This document shows positions 46,815 to 54,057 of a stretch of 64,000 nt of DNA, piece by piece. How positions within the stretch are numbered: position 1 is the first letter of the stretch; the number at the start of each line of letters is the position of its first letter. Below the pieces are notes generated by a model. The model was given only the letters and a program-made list of their open reading frames with translations, was not told the DNA's origin and did no database searches. The stretch spans positions 2,170,001 through 2,234,000 of the forward strand of contig NC_010545.1 of the NCBI RefSeq assembly GCF_000069945.1, written 5' to 3'. This stretch comes from Corynebacterium urealyticum DSM 7109 (GTDB lineage Bacteria; Actinomycetota; Actinomycetes; Mycobacteriales; Mycobacteriaceae). The position numbers and the translations under genes are program-made.

Positions 46815-48432
46815 TTAGACCTCCCTCAGTACGGCGTTTTTTCGATAACTCGTTTGCGAGACACTTCAGCGCTTTCCTATCGATTTTTCCATTTGGCAGC
46901 GTAGGAAGGCCTTCAATAATCTCAACAAACTTCGGCGCTTTGTACCGGGCCAGCTTGTTCTTGCACTGCCGAATCAAAGCACTTTCCGTTACGTGACTGG
47001 AAGTACTAAAATCTGTAGCAAGCACAACAAAAGCAAAGCCCACCTCGGAATACTTATCGTCTGGCACCGAGGTGACAACAGCTTGCGCGACTTCCGGGGC
47101 AGACTCCAACGCATCTTCAATTTCCAAAGGGTAAATGTTGTACCCGCCAGACTTGAACATCTCCGAGGTACGGCCAACTAGTTGAAGGTTTCCGCCAGAC
47201 GTCACCCTCCCAATATCGCCTGTCTTGAGCCAGCCGTCATCGGTAAAGGCCTCGCGTGTCGCTTCAGGCAGGTTCAGATAGCCTGGCAAGAAGGTCCAAT
47301 GCTTAACGTAGACCTCACCCGTCACGCCTTTCGCCTCGGTGAAGTCCAGCACGCGATCCGCCGATTCGGCTATTTTCATCCGGAACTCCGGGTCCGGCAC
47401 CCCTACGCTGTTGGCAAGCTCGTCCACTGATGCCCCCTCCCTACTGGAAGTTAGGGACGCAACTGTTTCGGAAGATCCGTATACCGTCGTCATTCGGATG
47501 CCCCAGTCGCGCAATTTCATCACATAGGTTGTAGGAAGAGCTGCACCTCCCCAAGCAACCAAGCACAGGTTTTCTTGAGCTACCGCTTCAAAGCCGTCAT
47601 AGTTCATCAGGCTAATTATTTGGGTTGGTATCTGAAACAATGCGTTTAGACGTTCCGTCTTAATGGCATTGACAGTTGCTGGAACATCGAAGTTTTCCAT
47701 AAAAAACAGGTAGCCACCCGCGTATTGCACCGGGCCAACGATATCTCCCACGCAGCCAGTGTGATTCACCGGCAAATTACACAGCACTCTAGGAGTTGAC
47801 ACCCCCCACCGCTTTGACTGCACAATCGCAATTCGTGCCAATGCAGCTTGGTGCGCAAGTGCGCCTTTGGGCTTTCCTGTGGTTCCCGACGTATAAAACA
47901 ACGCACCCGGCACACTGACCTTCAACTTCGATCTGCACGCCTGAAGTGTCTCAGCATCACGTTGCGTAAGGAAGACCTTCGAACTCCCTACTTCACGGCC
48001 ATGAAAATCGTCGAAATTCTGCGGTTTAAAGCTGTCGTTTTTTCCTACAGCTGCCCTTAACTCGTCAACACTTTGGGCCTTAAGACTCGGGTTAAACAGC
48101 ACCAAGTCCGGTTCGGCGTCAGCCAAAATGTGCGCCAGCTCTTGACGCTTATAGGCAGGGTTTAATCCCAGCCAAATTCCCCCAACCTGCAAAACGGCAA
48201 GGTAGGCAACCATGAACTCAACCGACGGATTTGTCATGAATGCCACGGTGTCCCCGTGCCCAACGCCAGCCCTCATCAGTTGGGCGGAAAGATGGTCCAC
48301 CTCTGCGCCCAACTCTTCGTAGGTCAAAGTCCTCGTCGCATCGCCAGCAGCCGGTTGATTACGATACTTTTCTCTACTTTCAGTCAGAAGCTGGCTAAGG
48401 GACTTTTCCTTGATCAGTTTGTCGACATTCAT
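46807..48432 (-). CDS. AMP-dependent acyl-CoA ligase
   Basis: The 541-residue ANL enzyme has YTSGTTGKPKGALAHQ (180-195), TTVYGSSET, DGWLKTGDIG, GRTSEMFKSGGYNIYPLEIEDALE and the catalytic lysine in LPNGKIDRKAL near the end. It differs clearly from the fadD product at 29144 and resembles the small-acid and carnitine/benzoate-type CoA ligases. Its ATG overlaps the stop of the hydratase gene (ATGA) and its own end overlaps the permease start. The substrate is unknown; something taken up by the permease is likely. A full set of active-site residues is present. Confidence 0.9.
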   Translation of the reverse strand: MNVDKLIKEKSLSQLLTESREKYRNQPAAGDATRTLTYEELGAEVDHLSAQLMRAGVGHGDTVAFMTNPSVEFMVAYLAVLQVGGIWLGLNPAYKRQELAHILADAEPDLVLFNPSLKAQSVDELRAAVGKNDSFKPQNFDDFHGREVGSSKVFLTQRDAETLQACRSKLKVSVPGALFYTSGTTGKPKGALAHQAALARIAIVQSKRWGVSTPRVLCNLPVNHTGCVGDIVGPVQYAGGYLFFMENFDVPATVNAIKTERLNALFQIPTQIISLMNYDGFEAVAQENLCLVAWGGAALPTTYVMKLRDWGIRMTTVYGSSETVASLTSSREGASVDELANSVGVPDPEFRMKIAESADRVLDFTEAKGVTGEVYVKHWTFLPGYLNLPEATREAFTDDGWLKTGDIGRVTSGGNLQLVGRTSEMFKSGGYNIYPLEIEDALESAPEVAQAVVTSVPDDKYSEVGFAFVVLATDFSTSSHVTESALIRQCKNKLARYKAPKFVEIIEGLPTLPNGKIDRKALKCLANELSKKRRTEGGLNV

Positions 48433-48905
48433 GCTCGCCCCCGTTCTTCCGCCAATCGATCGACGTACATCATGACCCAGTCAGCAACCATCACCGGTTG
48501 CGTAGATCCGCGCCTGTACATCGTGACTGATTCAACGACACGCGCACGTGTATCGGTTTTCAAAACAGCGGACTTGATCTCGCGTACAACGCGCACCTCC
48601 TCATCCACCATGACGGGAGCTGTGAAACGCACGCTGTCCAGCCCATAGTTAAACCCGTACGCTCCTTCGACCTCAATGAACGGCTGATCGAAACTGAAGT
48701 AAGTCAACAAACTCAGCAGCAAAAAGCCATCCACCAACTCAGGCCCAAGCGCATTGTTTCTACTGATAGTCAGGTCAACGTACTTCTCATCCAAAAATGT
48801 TGAGTGGGAAAACTCGCTAAGGTGCCGCTGGTCGATCTTCAAGTAGCCCGACTCCAACCTGGCTCCCACCAAACCCTGAAGGTCAACATCTTTCATAGAT
48901 AGCAA
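48429..48905 (-). CDS. MaoC/NodN-like hydratase or thioesterase
   Basis: A hotdog-fold protein of about 158 residues. The central segment NALGPELVDGFLLLSLLTYF and NYGLDSVRFTAPVMVDEEVRVVREIKSA match MaoC-type (R)-specific enoyl-CoA hydratases of the NodN subgroup; the substrate-binding Asp/His pair appears altered (no His in the DGF segment), so activity is uncertain. The TTG at 48905 is preferred as start because GAAGGAG ends 6 nt upstream, while the ATG at 48896 would be 15 nt away. It is the first gene of the operon, after the palindromic operator at 48923. Confidence 0.78.
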   Translation of the reverse strand: MLSMKDVDLQGLVGARLESGYLKIDQRHLSEFSHSTFLDEKYVDLTISRNNALGPELVDGFLLLSLLTYFSFDQPFIEVEGAYGFNYGLDSVRFTAPVMVDEEVRVVREIKSAVLKTDTRARVVESVTMYRRGSTQPVMVADWVMMYVDRLAEERGRA

Positions 48906-48922
48906 TCTAAACTCCTTCGAAA

Positions 48923-48938
48923 AAGTAAGTACTTACTT
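48923..48938. promoter_or_regulatory. Perfect 16-bp palindrome, probable TetR operator
   Basis: AAGTAAGTACTTACTT reads identically on both strands. It lies 18 bp upstream of the first operon gene (TTG start) and just downstream of a -10-like TAATCT on the minus strand. This size and symmetry is typical of TetR-family sites, and a TetR gene ends the same gene group. Confidence 0.7.
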
Positions 48939-48969
48939 GGACTGTGATCCAGATTACACTACTCGCTGC

Positions 48970-48983
48970 TTTTGTGCACAAAA
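48970..48983. promoter_or_regulatory. 14-bp palindrome TTTTGTGCACAAAA
   Basis: A second perfect palindrome, 32 bp from the operator above and 70 bp before the dnaQ-like gene. It would cover the -35 region of the operon promoter. No known consensus is matched. Confidence 0.45.
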
Positions 48984-49052
48984 CTTCAGTTTTCTTTGCC
49001 CACTGAAATCCAGTCACGGGCGTCAGCGCCTGGTGGACTAACATGGTTCCCA

Positions 49053-50873
49053 ATGAATAACCAGCAGTTTTCGGATTCGGGCGACCGTCCCGCACCCCGT
49101 CGCCGCGCCCGCCGCAGGGTCAGCCGCCGCGCCGGCTCCCCGTCCGCGGCAGCCGTCGCCTCCGCATCCGCCGTCGAGGCCGCCGAAGCGCTCCGCCCAA
49201 GCAGCCGACGCTCGAACACAGACGCCACCAGCTACCCCACGACCGGCCGCGACGGCTCCGAGCAGTCCGGCCCGGATCGCGCGGGCTCGGGCAACTCGGG
49301 TGGGGGCTCCGCGACGACTGGGAATGCCGTCGAACCCTCCGAGCACCCCAGCCCGGCCCACACCATCCCCACCCCGCCCAGCGTTGAGGACGCCCCCACC
49401 GTCGCGGTGGCCGTCACCACCAGCGGGATCCACCCGACCACGGCCCGGCTCATCGCCCTGGCCGCGGTCTACTACGACGCCGACGGCGCCGAGGCCGGCC
49501 ACTTCGTCCAGGCCCTCAACCCCAGCGAGGACCCCGGCCCGTGGCACATGCACGGCTTCGACGCCGGCGAGCTCGCCCAGCAGATTGGCTTCGCCACCGC
49601 CGCCGCGGAGATCAAGGCAGCCCTCGACGGCCGCGAGGTTATCCTCCACGACGCCCCCCTCGCCTGGGGTTTCATTACCCACGAGTTCCGCCGGGCCCAG
49701 CGGGCCGCCAACCGCGGACGTGGGCGTGGCCGCTCCGGCAGGGGACGTGGGCGTGGCCGCAGCAAGGCCATCCCCACCCCGGAACCGGCGGTACTGATCG
49801 ACACCCTGGCCACCACGCGTCGCCAGGAAATGCCCGCTGTGGACCCCCGCGCCAGGGCGGTCGCGCAGCTCTACCCGCATAACGCCCCGGCCGATGCTCT
49901 CCCGGAGCTCGGCGCGGCGGCCTCCGACCAGCGGGCCGCCATGCCCGCCGATGAGCTTCTGGTCGCCGATGCCCGCCTGCTCGGGGCGCTGCACGCAGCG
50001 CAGCAGGAACGGGCAGACCGTGACGGCGGCGACGTCGTCCGCCTCGACCCCGAGGACCTGACCGCGGACCAGTTCGGTTTGCAGCGCAGCGCCATCCGCG
50101 TGGACGCCATCAACGCCCCGCGCCCGCTCGAGAACCCCGGCACCCCGGATAACGACGGCGGCAGCTGGCAGCTCGTCGCGGGCATGGAATTCGTGGTCAG
50201 CCCGGACGTCGCCCGCGATCCGGACGAGCTCATCGAGCAGGGCGTGGCGGCCGGACTGGTGTACTCCGAGAAGCTGAACCGCACCTCCAGCCTGGTGGTC
50301 TGCAATCAAAACTTCGAGCTGCGCGGCAAGGCCATGCACGCCGATCGGAAGGACATCCCGCTGCTCAGCGACGAGGAGTTCCTCGATGCGCTCGAGGATG
50401 TCGCCGAGGGCACGCGGAACACCGACGCGGGCCGCGGTGGTGGCCAGCGGGGTGGTCAGCGTGGTGGCGGCCAGCGCAGTGGGGGCGGTGGCGGCCGTGG
50501 CGGTAGTGGCCGTGGTGGTGGCCAGCGCTCCGGTGGCCAGCGTGGCAGCGGCCGGTCCGGCTCCGGTGATTCGGGATCGGGCTCCGGTAACCGGCGCAAG
50601 CGCTCGCGCGGGGGACGTCGCCGTGGCGGCGGCTCGCAGGGCGGCGCTAAGAACGATGGCGCTCAGAACGGCTCCGGCAGCGGCAACCAGGCCGGAAAGA
50701 ACAACGGCTCCACTACCCAGAAAACCGACAGCAAGAACCCGAAGAACACCGGAAAAAACAGTTCCGAGCAGCCGAAACGCAAACGCAAGCGCGGTGGACG
50801 TCGTCGTGGCCGCGGCGGACGCGGGTCGAACGGACAAGGCAGCAAGACTAACGTAGGCAAACGTGAAAACTAA
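49053..50873 (+). CDS. DnaQ-like exonuclease-fold protein with RGG tail, likely inactive
   Basis: A 606-residue protein at the position called dnaQ in corynebacteria. Residues 116-290 follow the DEDD exonuclease fold (PTVAVAVTTSGIHPTTARLIALAAVYYD; ILHDAPLAWGFI), but the first catalytic motif DxE is AVT (Ala120, Thr122). A basic RGRGRSGRGRGRGR loop is inserted. Residues about 360-450 look like a BRCT domain (WQLVAGMEFVVSPDV, AAGLVYSEKLNRTSSLVV). The last 150 are Gly/Arg/Gln-rich RGG repeats and lysine tracts, a typical nucleic-acid-binding tail. TAACAT (49039-49044) is 8 nt before the ATG. Its stop overlaps the murT start. Confidence 0.8.
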   Translation: MNNQQFSDSGDRPAPRRRARRRVSRRAGSPSAAAVASASAVEAAEALRPSSRRSNTDATSYPTTGRDGSEQSGPDRAGSGNSGGGSATTGNAVEPSEHPSPAHTIPTPPSVEDAPTVAVAVTTSGIHPTTARLIALAAVYYDADGAEAGHFVQALNPSEDPGPWHMHGFDAGELAQQIGFATAAAEIKAALDGREVILHDAPLAWGFITHEFRRAQRAANRGRGRGRSGRGRGRGRSKAIPTPEPAVLIDTLATTRRQEMPAVDPRARAVAQLYPHNAPADALPELGAAASDQRAAMPADELLVADARLLGALHAAQQERADRDGGDVVRLDPEDLTADQFGLQRSAIRVDAINAPRPLENPGTPDNDGGSWQLVAGMEFVVSPDVARDPDELIEQGVAAGLVYSEKLNRTSSLVVCNQNFELRGKAMHADRKDIPLLSDEEFLDALEDVAEGTRNTDAGRGGGQRGGQRGGGQRSGGGGGRGGSGRGGGQRSGGQRGSGRSGSGDSGSGSGNRRKRSRGGRRRGGGSQGGAKNDGAQNGSGSGNQAGKNNGSTTQKTDSKNPKNTGKNSSEQPKRKRKRGGRRRGRGGRGSNGQGSKTNVGKREN

Positions 50874-52377
50874 GAATCCGAACGGCAACGGCGGCACCCG
50901 CCACATGAGCCTGCGCAGCCGCATCGCCTGCCATGCCGCAGACCTCGCGACGTGGGCGTCCCAGAAAACGGGCCGCGGTGCGGGCGGAATGATCGGCGGG
51001 CTCATCGCCAACGCCATCGACCCGAACCTCCTCGCGCAGCTTAGCCAGGGCCGCCCGACGGTACTGGTCACCGGCACGAACGGCAAGTCCACGACCACCC
51101 GGATGCTCGCGCACGCGCTTGCGTCCCGCTACAGCGTCGCCACCAACGAGGGCGGCGACAACATGGACGCCGGCGTCATCTCCGCGCTGCTCGCGGGAAG
51201 GGACAAGGACGTTGTCGCGCTCGAGGTCGACGAGCTCCACGTCCCGAATATCGCGGAGAAGCTGGACGCGGACGTGCTCGTCCTGCTCAACCTCACCCGC
51301 GACCAGCTGGACCGCGTGGGCGAGATCAACAAGATCGAACGCGCGCTGCGGGCCTGCGTGGAGGCGCGGCCGGACATGACGGTGATCGCGAACTGCGACG
51401 ATGTCCAGGTCACCTCCGTGGCGTGGGACGCGCCGAACGTCGTGTGGGTCTCCGCTGGTGCTGGCTTCGTGGGGGATTCCACCAGCTGCCCGCGGACAGG
51501 TGGGCACATCGTGCGCACCGAGGACGACTGGTACGCCGTGAAGAAGCTCCCGGATGGGCGCGAGTTCCGCCGGCCCGATCCGACCTGGTGGGTCGATAAG
51601 GACGGCCTCAGCTATGGCGGGGACGGTGCTGGTGCGGGCAGTGGTGCTGGCAGCGCTGGCACTGGGAACACCGGCGTGGGGAGCGCTGGCGCGGGCAGTG
51701 GTGCTGGCAGCGCTGGCACGGGGAACACCGGCGTGGGGAGCGCTGGTGCGGGCAACACCGGCGCGGGCAGCCGCACCCTTCCCATGAACCTGCAGCTCCC
51801 CGGCCGCGCCAACCGTGGCAATGCGGCCCAGGCGATCGCGGCAGCCGTCGTCATGGACGTGCCGGTCACAGACGCACTGCGCGCCGCCGAGGAAGTCACG
51901 GACGTCGCCGGGCGCTACTCCCTCGTCGAATTCGAGGGCCGCACGCTGCGCCTCATGCTCGCGAAGAACCCTGCGGGCTGGCAGGAAGCGCTCTCGATGA
52001 TTGACCGGGACGTGGACTCCGTCGTGATTGCCGTGAACGGGCAGGTCGCGGACGGTCAGGACCTCTCCTGGATTTGGGACGTCCGCTTCGAAGACTTCGA
52101 GGGCCAGCAGGTCCTCGCCGCGGGTGAGCGCGGCACCGACCTGGCCGTGCGGCTGGGCTACGCCGGGGTGCGGCACACGCTGATCAAGGACACCGTCGAC
52201 GCCGTGCTCGCGTGCCCGCCCGGGCGCGTCGAGGTGCTCGCGAACTACACCGCCTTCCGCGACCTGAAGCGCGAACTGGAGCGGCGCGGCGCAACAACCG
52301 TTGAGGCTGACGGCACGGACGCCCCCAGCACCACCGGCGAGGCGACAACCACCGCGACCGAGGAGGACGCACGATAA
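50863..52377 (+). CDS. murT: Lipid II isoglutaminyl synthase, MurT subunit
   Basis: The Mur-ligase-like subunit that, with GatD, amidates D-Glu of lipid II. The 504-residue protein has VLVTGTNGKSTTTRML (P-loop, 67-82), EVDELHVPNI and a DUF1727 C-terminal domain. The zinc ribbon of this family seems eroded: only SCPRTG (one Cys) remains before FRRPDPTWWV. Residues 252-304 are an insertion of Gly/Ala/Ser/Asn/Thr containing two exact 19-residue repeats (51631-51744). The GTG start at 50863 overlaps the upstream gene; the ATG at 50905 is an alternative. gatD overlaps its stop by one base (TAATG). Confidence 0.93.
   Translation: MKTKNPNGNGGTRHMSLRSRIACHAADLATWASQKTGRGAGGMIGGLIANAIDPNLLAQLSQGRPTVLVTGTNGKSTTTRMLAHALASRYSVATNEGGDNMDAGVISALLAGRDKDVVALEVDELHVPNIAEKLDADVLVLLNLTRDQLDRVGEINKIERALRACVEARPDMTVIANCDDVQVTSVAWDAPNVVWVSAGAGFVGDSTSCPRTGGHIVRTEDDWYAVKKLPDGREFRRPDPTWWVDKDGLSYGGDGAGAGSGAGSAGTGNTGVGSAGAGSGAGSAGTGNTGVGSAGAGNTGAGSRTLPMNLQLPGRANRGNAAQAIAAAVVMDVPVTDALRAAEEVTDVAGRYSLVEFEGRTLRLMLAKNPAGWQEALSMIDRDVDSVVIAVNGQVADGQDLSWIWDVRFEDFEGQQVLAAGERGTDLAVRLGYAGVRHTLIKDTVDAVLACPPGRVEVLANYTAFRDLKRELERRGATTVEADGTDAPSTTGEATTTATEEDAR
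51631..51744 (+). repeat. Two 57-bp tandem repeats in murT
   Basis: Each unit encodes GAGSGAGSAGTGNTGVGSA; the DNA copies are nearly identical (one visible difference). A third, partial copy follows (GAGNTG). Confidence 0.9.
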
Positions 52378-53483
52378 TGGCAGAGCTCAACATTGGCCTG
52401 GTGCTGCCCGACGTGCTCGGCACCTACGGCGACGACGGCAACGCGCTCGTGCTGCGGCAGCGCGCCCGCCTGCGCGGCATCACCGCGGAAATCCACACCA
52501 TCCGCTACGGGGAAGCCGTCCCGGAGACGCTGGACGTCTACACCCTGGGCGGCGGCGAGGACGTCGCCCAGCTGCTGGCCGCCGAACACCTGCGCGCCGA
52601 CGGTGGCCTGGTGCGCGCCGTTGGGGCGGGTCGGCCGGTGCTCGCGATTTGTGCGGGCCTGCAGGTGCTCGGCGAGTCTTTCCACGCTGGCGGGAAGCTT
52701 GCGGAGGGGCTTGGGCTGCTGGATGCGACGACGTCGCAGCTGGGCGAGCGCATGATCGGCGAGCTGCACTCGGAGCCTTACCGCCTGGGTGGTGGTGACG
52801 GCCGTGGTGCTGGTGCCGGTGCCGACGGCGTGGGTGCTGATGGTGCGGGTGCTGGCGGTGCAGGCGGCGTGGACGCGGGTTCCGGCGCTGGTGGCGCGGG
52901 CTCCAACGCCCAGCCGCTGGCCGCTGACCTGAGCGAACTCACCGAGCCGCTCACCGGCTTCGCCAACCACATGGGTGCAACCATTCTTGGTCCCGATGCC
53001 TACCCGCTGGGCATCCTGCGCCCCCGCGGCGGGATGGTCGGAAACACGGACGCGCACGGTGTTGAGGCTGCTGACGTCGTCGTAAAAAACGGCGAGAAAC
53101 AGCAACGCTACGAGGGCGCGGTGCAGGGTTCCGTGATCGCGACGTATATGCACGGGCCGGCGCTGGCGCGGAATCCGCAGCTCGCGGACGTGCTGCTCGC
53201 GCGTGCGCTCGGGACGACCGTGGCTGAGCTGCCGGAGCTGGGTGCGGGCAGCATCGCGGAGTTCGAGGGCGTTCCGGCTGGTGATGCTGGGGCTGGCGGC
53301 GCTGGCGCTGGGAACGGTGCTGATGCTGGCAGCAGCGCGGGTGCTGGTGCGGGCCACGGCGCGGGCGCTGGTGATGGCGCTGGCGCTGGTACGGGCGCGG
53401 GTGCTGGGAGCCCCGACGGCCGTGAATTCGCAGCACAGCTCGCCGCTGAGGTGGAGCAGCTGCGCAAGGAGCGCCTGGGCTAG
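52377..53483 (+). CDS. gatD: Lipid II isoglutaminyl synthase, GatD subunit
   Basis: A class I glutamine amidotransferase of the CobB/CobQ type, delivering ammonia to MurT. Cys92 in VLAICAGLQVLGES is the nucleophile and His259 in YMHGPALARNP its partner. GatD is normally about 240-250 residues; this one has 368 because of two Gly/Ala/Asp insertions, residues about 138-177 (52788-52907) after HSEPYRLGG, and about 300-345 (53274-53411) near the C-terminus. The catalytic core around both insertions is intact. Translation is coupled to murT. Confidence 0.93.
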   Translation: MAELNIGLVLPDVLGTYGDDGNALVLRQRARLRGITAEIHTIRYGEAVPETLDVYTLGGGEDVAQLLAAEHLRADGGLVRAVGAGRPVLAICAGLQVLGESFHAGGKLAEGLGLLDATTSQLGERMIGELHSEPYRLGGGDGRGAGAGADGVGADGAGAGGAGGVDAGSGAGGAGSNAQPLAADLSELTEPLTGFANHMGATILGPDAYPLGILRPRGGMVGNTDAHGVEAADVVVKNGEKQQRYEGAVQGSVIATYMHGPALARNPQLADVLLARALGTTVAELPELGAGSIAEFEGVPAGDAGAGGAGAGNGADAGSSAGAGAGHGAGAGDGAGAGTGAGAGSPDGREFAAQLAAEVEQLRKERLG

Positions 53484-53543
53484 TCCCCCCAGCAGGGAGC
53501 ACCTAAGCTCCGCGCGCCCCTAGCCGCGCGCGCCAACCTTCAT

Positions 53544-53605
53544 GCGTTTTGCAGAGTTTAATGTCGCTTTTGGGCCATTTTCCAGCATCAAACTCTGCAA
53601 AACGC
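53544..53605. repeat. Palindromic intergenic repeat, copy 1
   Basis: Arms 53544-53563 and 53586-53605 (20 bp, one mismatch: AATG instead of GATG) share the core TTTTGCAGAGTTT with all copies; the loop is TCGCTTTTGGGCCATTTTCCAG. Confidence 0.93.
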
Positions 53606-53728
53606 GTTAGGGGAACGCAAAAAGCGTTAGAGGGCGGGGAGCGGAGAGCTAAACGCGCAATGGGAGGGCAACACACAGTCGGGCCCGGCCCAAGCAACCC
53701 CTTCGAGCGCACCTCGCGCACCCTTTGC

Positions 53729-53790
53729 GTGTTTTGCAGAGTTTGATGCCGCTTTTGGACCAATTTCCGGCATCAAACTCTGCAAAACGC
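53729..53790. repeat. Palindromic intergenic repeat, copy 2
   Basis: Arms 53729-53748 and 53771-53790 (20 bp, one mismatch); the loop is CCGCTTTTGGACCAATTTCCGG, a variant of the copy 1 loop. Confidence 0.93.
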
Positions 53791-53932
53791 ACGAGGAGGG
53801 GGGAGAGCAAAACACAACGGGTAAGCCACAACTGGGGGTTGGCCGCCGGGTCGACATCGGGCTGGACCGGGCCGGCAACCGAGCGGGCCCGGCCCAAGCA
53901 ACCCCTTCGAGCGCACCTCGCGCACCCTTTGC

Positions 53933-53994
53933 GTGTTTTGCAGAGTTTGATGCCGCTTTTGGGCCATTTTCCAGCATCAAACTCTGCAAAACGC
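53933..53994. repeat. Palindromic intergenic repeat, copy 3
   Basis: Arms 53933-53952 and 53975-53994, with loop CCGCTTTTGGGCCATTTTCCAG; identical arms to copy 2, consistent with the larger duplication. Confidence 0.93.
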
Positions 53995-54057
53995 ACGAGG
54001 AAGGGGGGAGCACAACGCAACGGGCCCCGCGTCTAGCTCGCCCGGCCCAAGCAACCC

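Larger units (their letters stand above)
53681..54023. repeat. 140-bp direct repeat, two copies
   Basis: Units 53681-53820 and 53885-54023 begin GGGCCCGGCCCAAGCAACCC and each contains one palindromic element; they differ at a few positions. A truncated third start, CGGCCCAAGCAACCCCT, lies at about 54041-54058, next to the phosphoesterase stop codon. Confidence 0.9.
53484..54057. other. Repeat-rich intergenic region gatD / phosphoesterase
   Basis: The 574 bp between these convergent genes are built almost entirely of repeats: three copies of a palindromic element, a roughly 140-bp direct repeat (53681-53820 and 53885-54023, offset 204 bp) and a shorter motif shared with 56255-56306. Open frames cover it on several strands but are products of the repeats. 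No promoter is recognised. Confidence 0.8.

Noticed and set aside
49038..51098. 686-residue minus-strand open frame opposite the dnaQ-like gene
   Set aside because: Ala/Thr/Gly low complexity caused by the RGG repeats on the + strand; it also runs across two real genes.
53627..54013. Overlapping open frames of about 60-130 residues in the gatD downstream spacer
   Set aside because: They translate the direct repeats and palindromes, repeat the same peptide in several frames and have no start signals.
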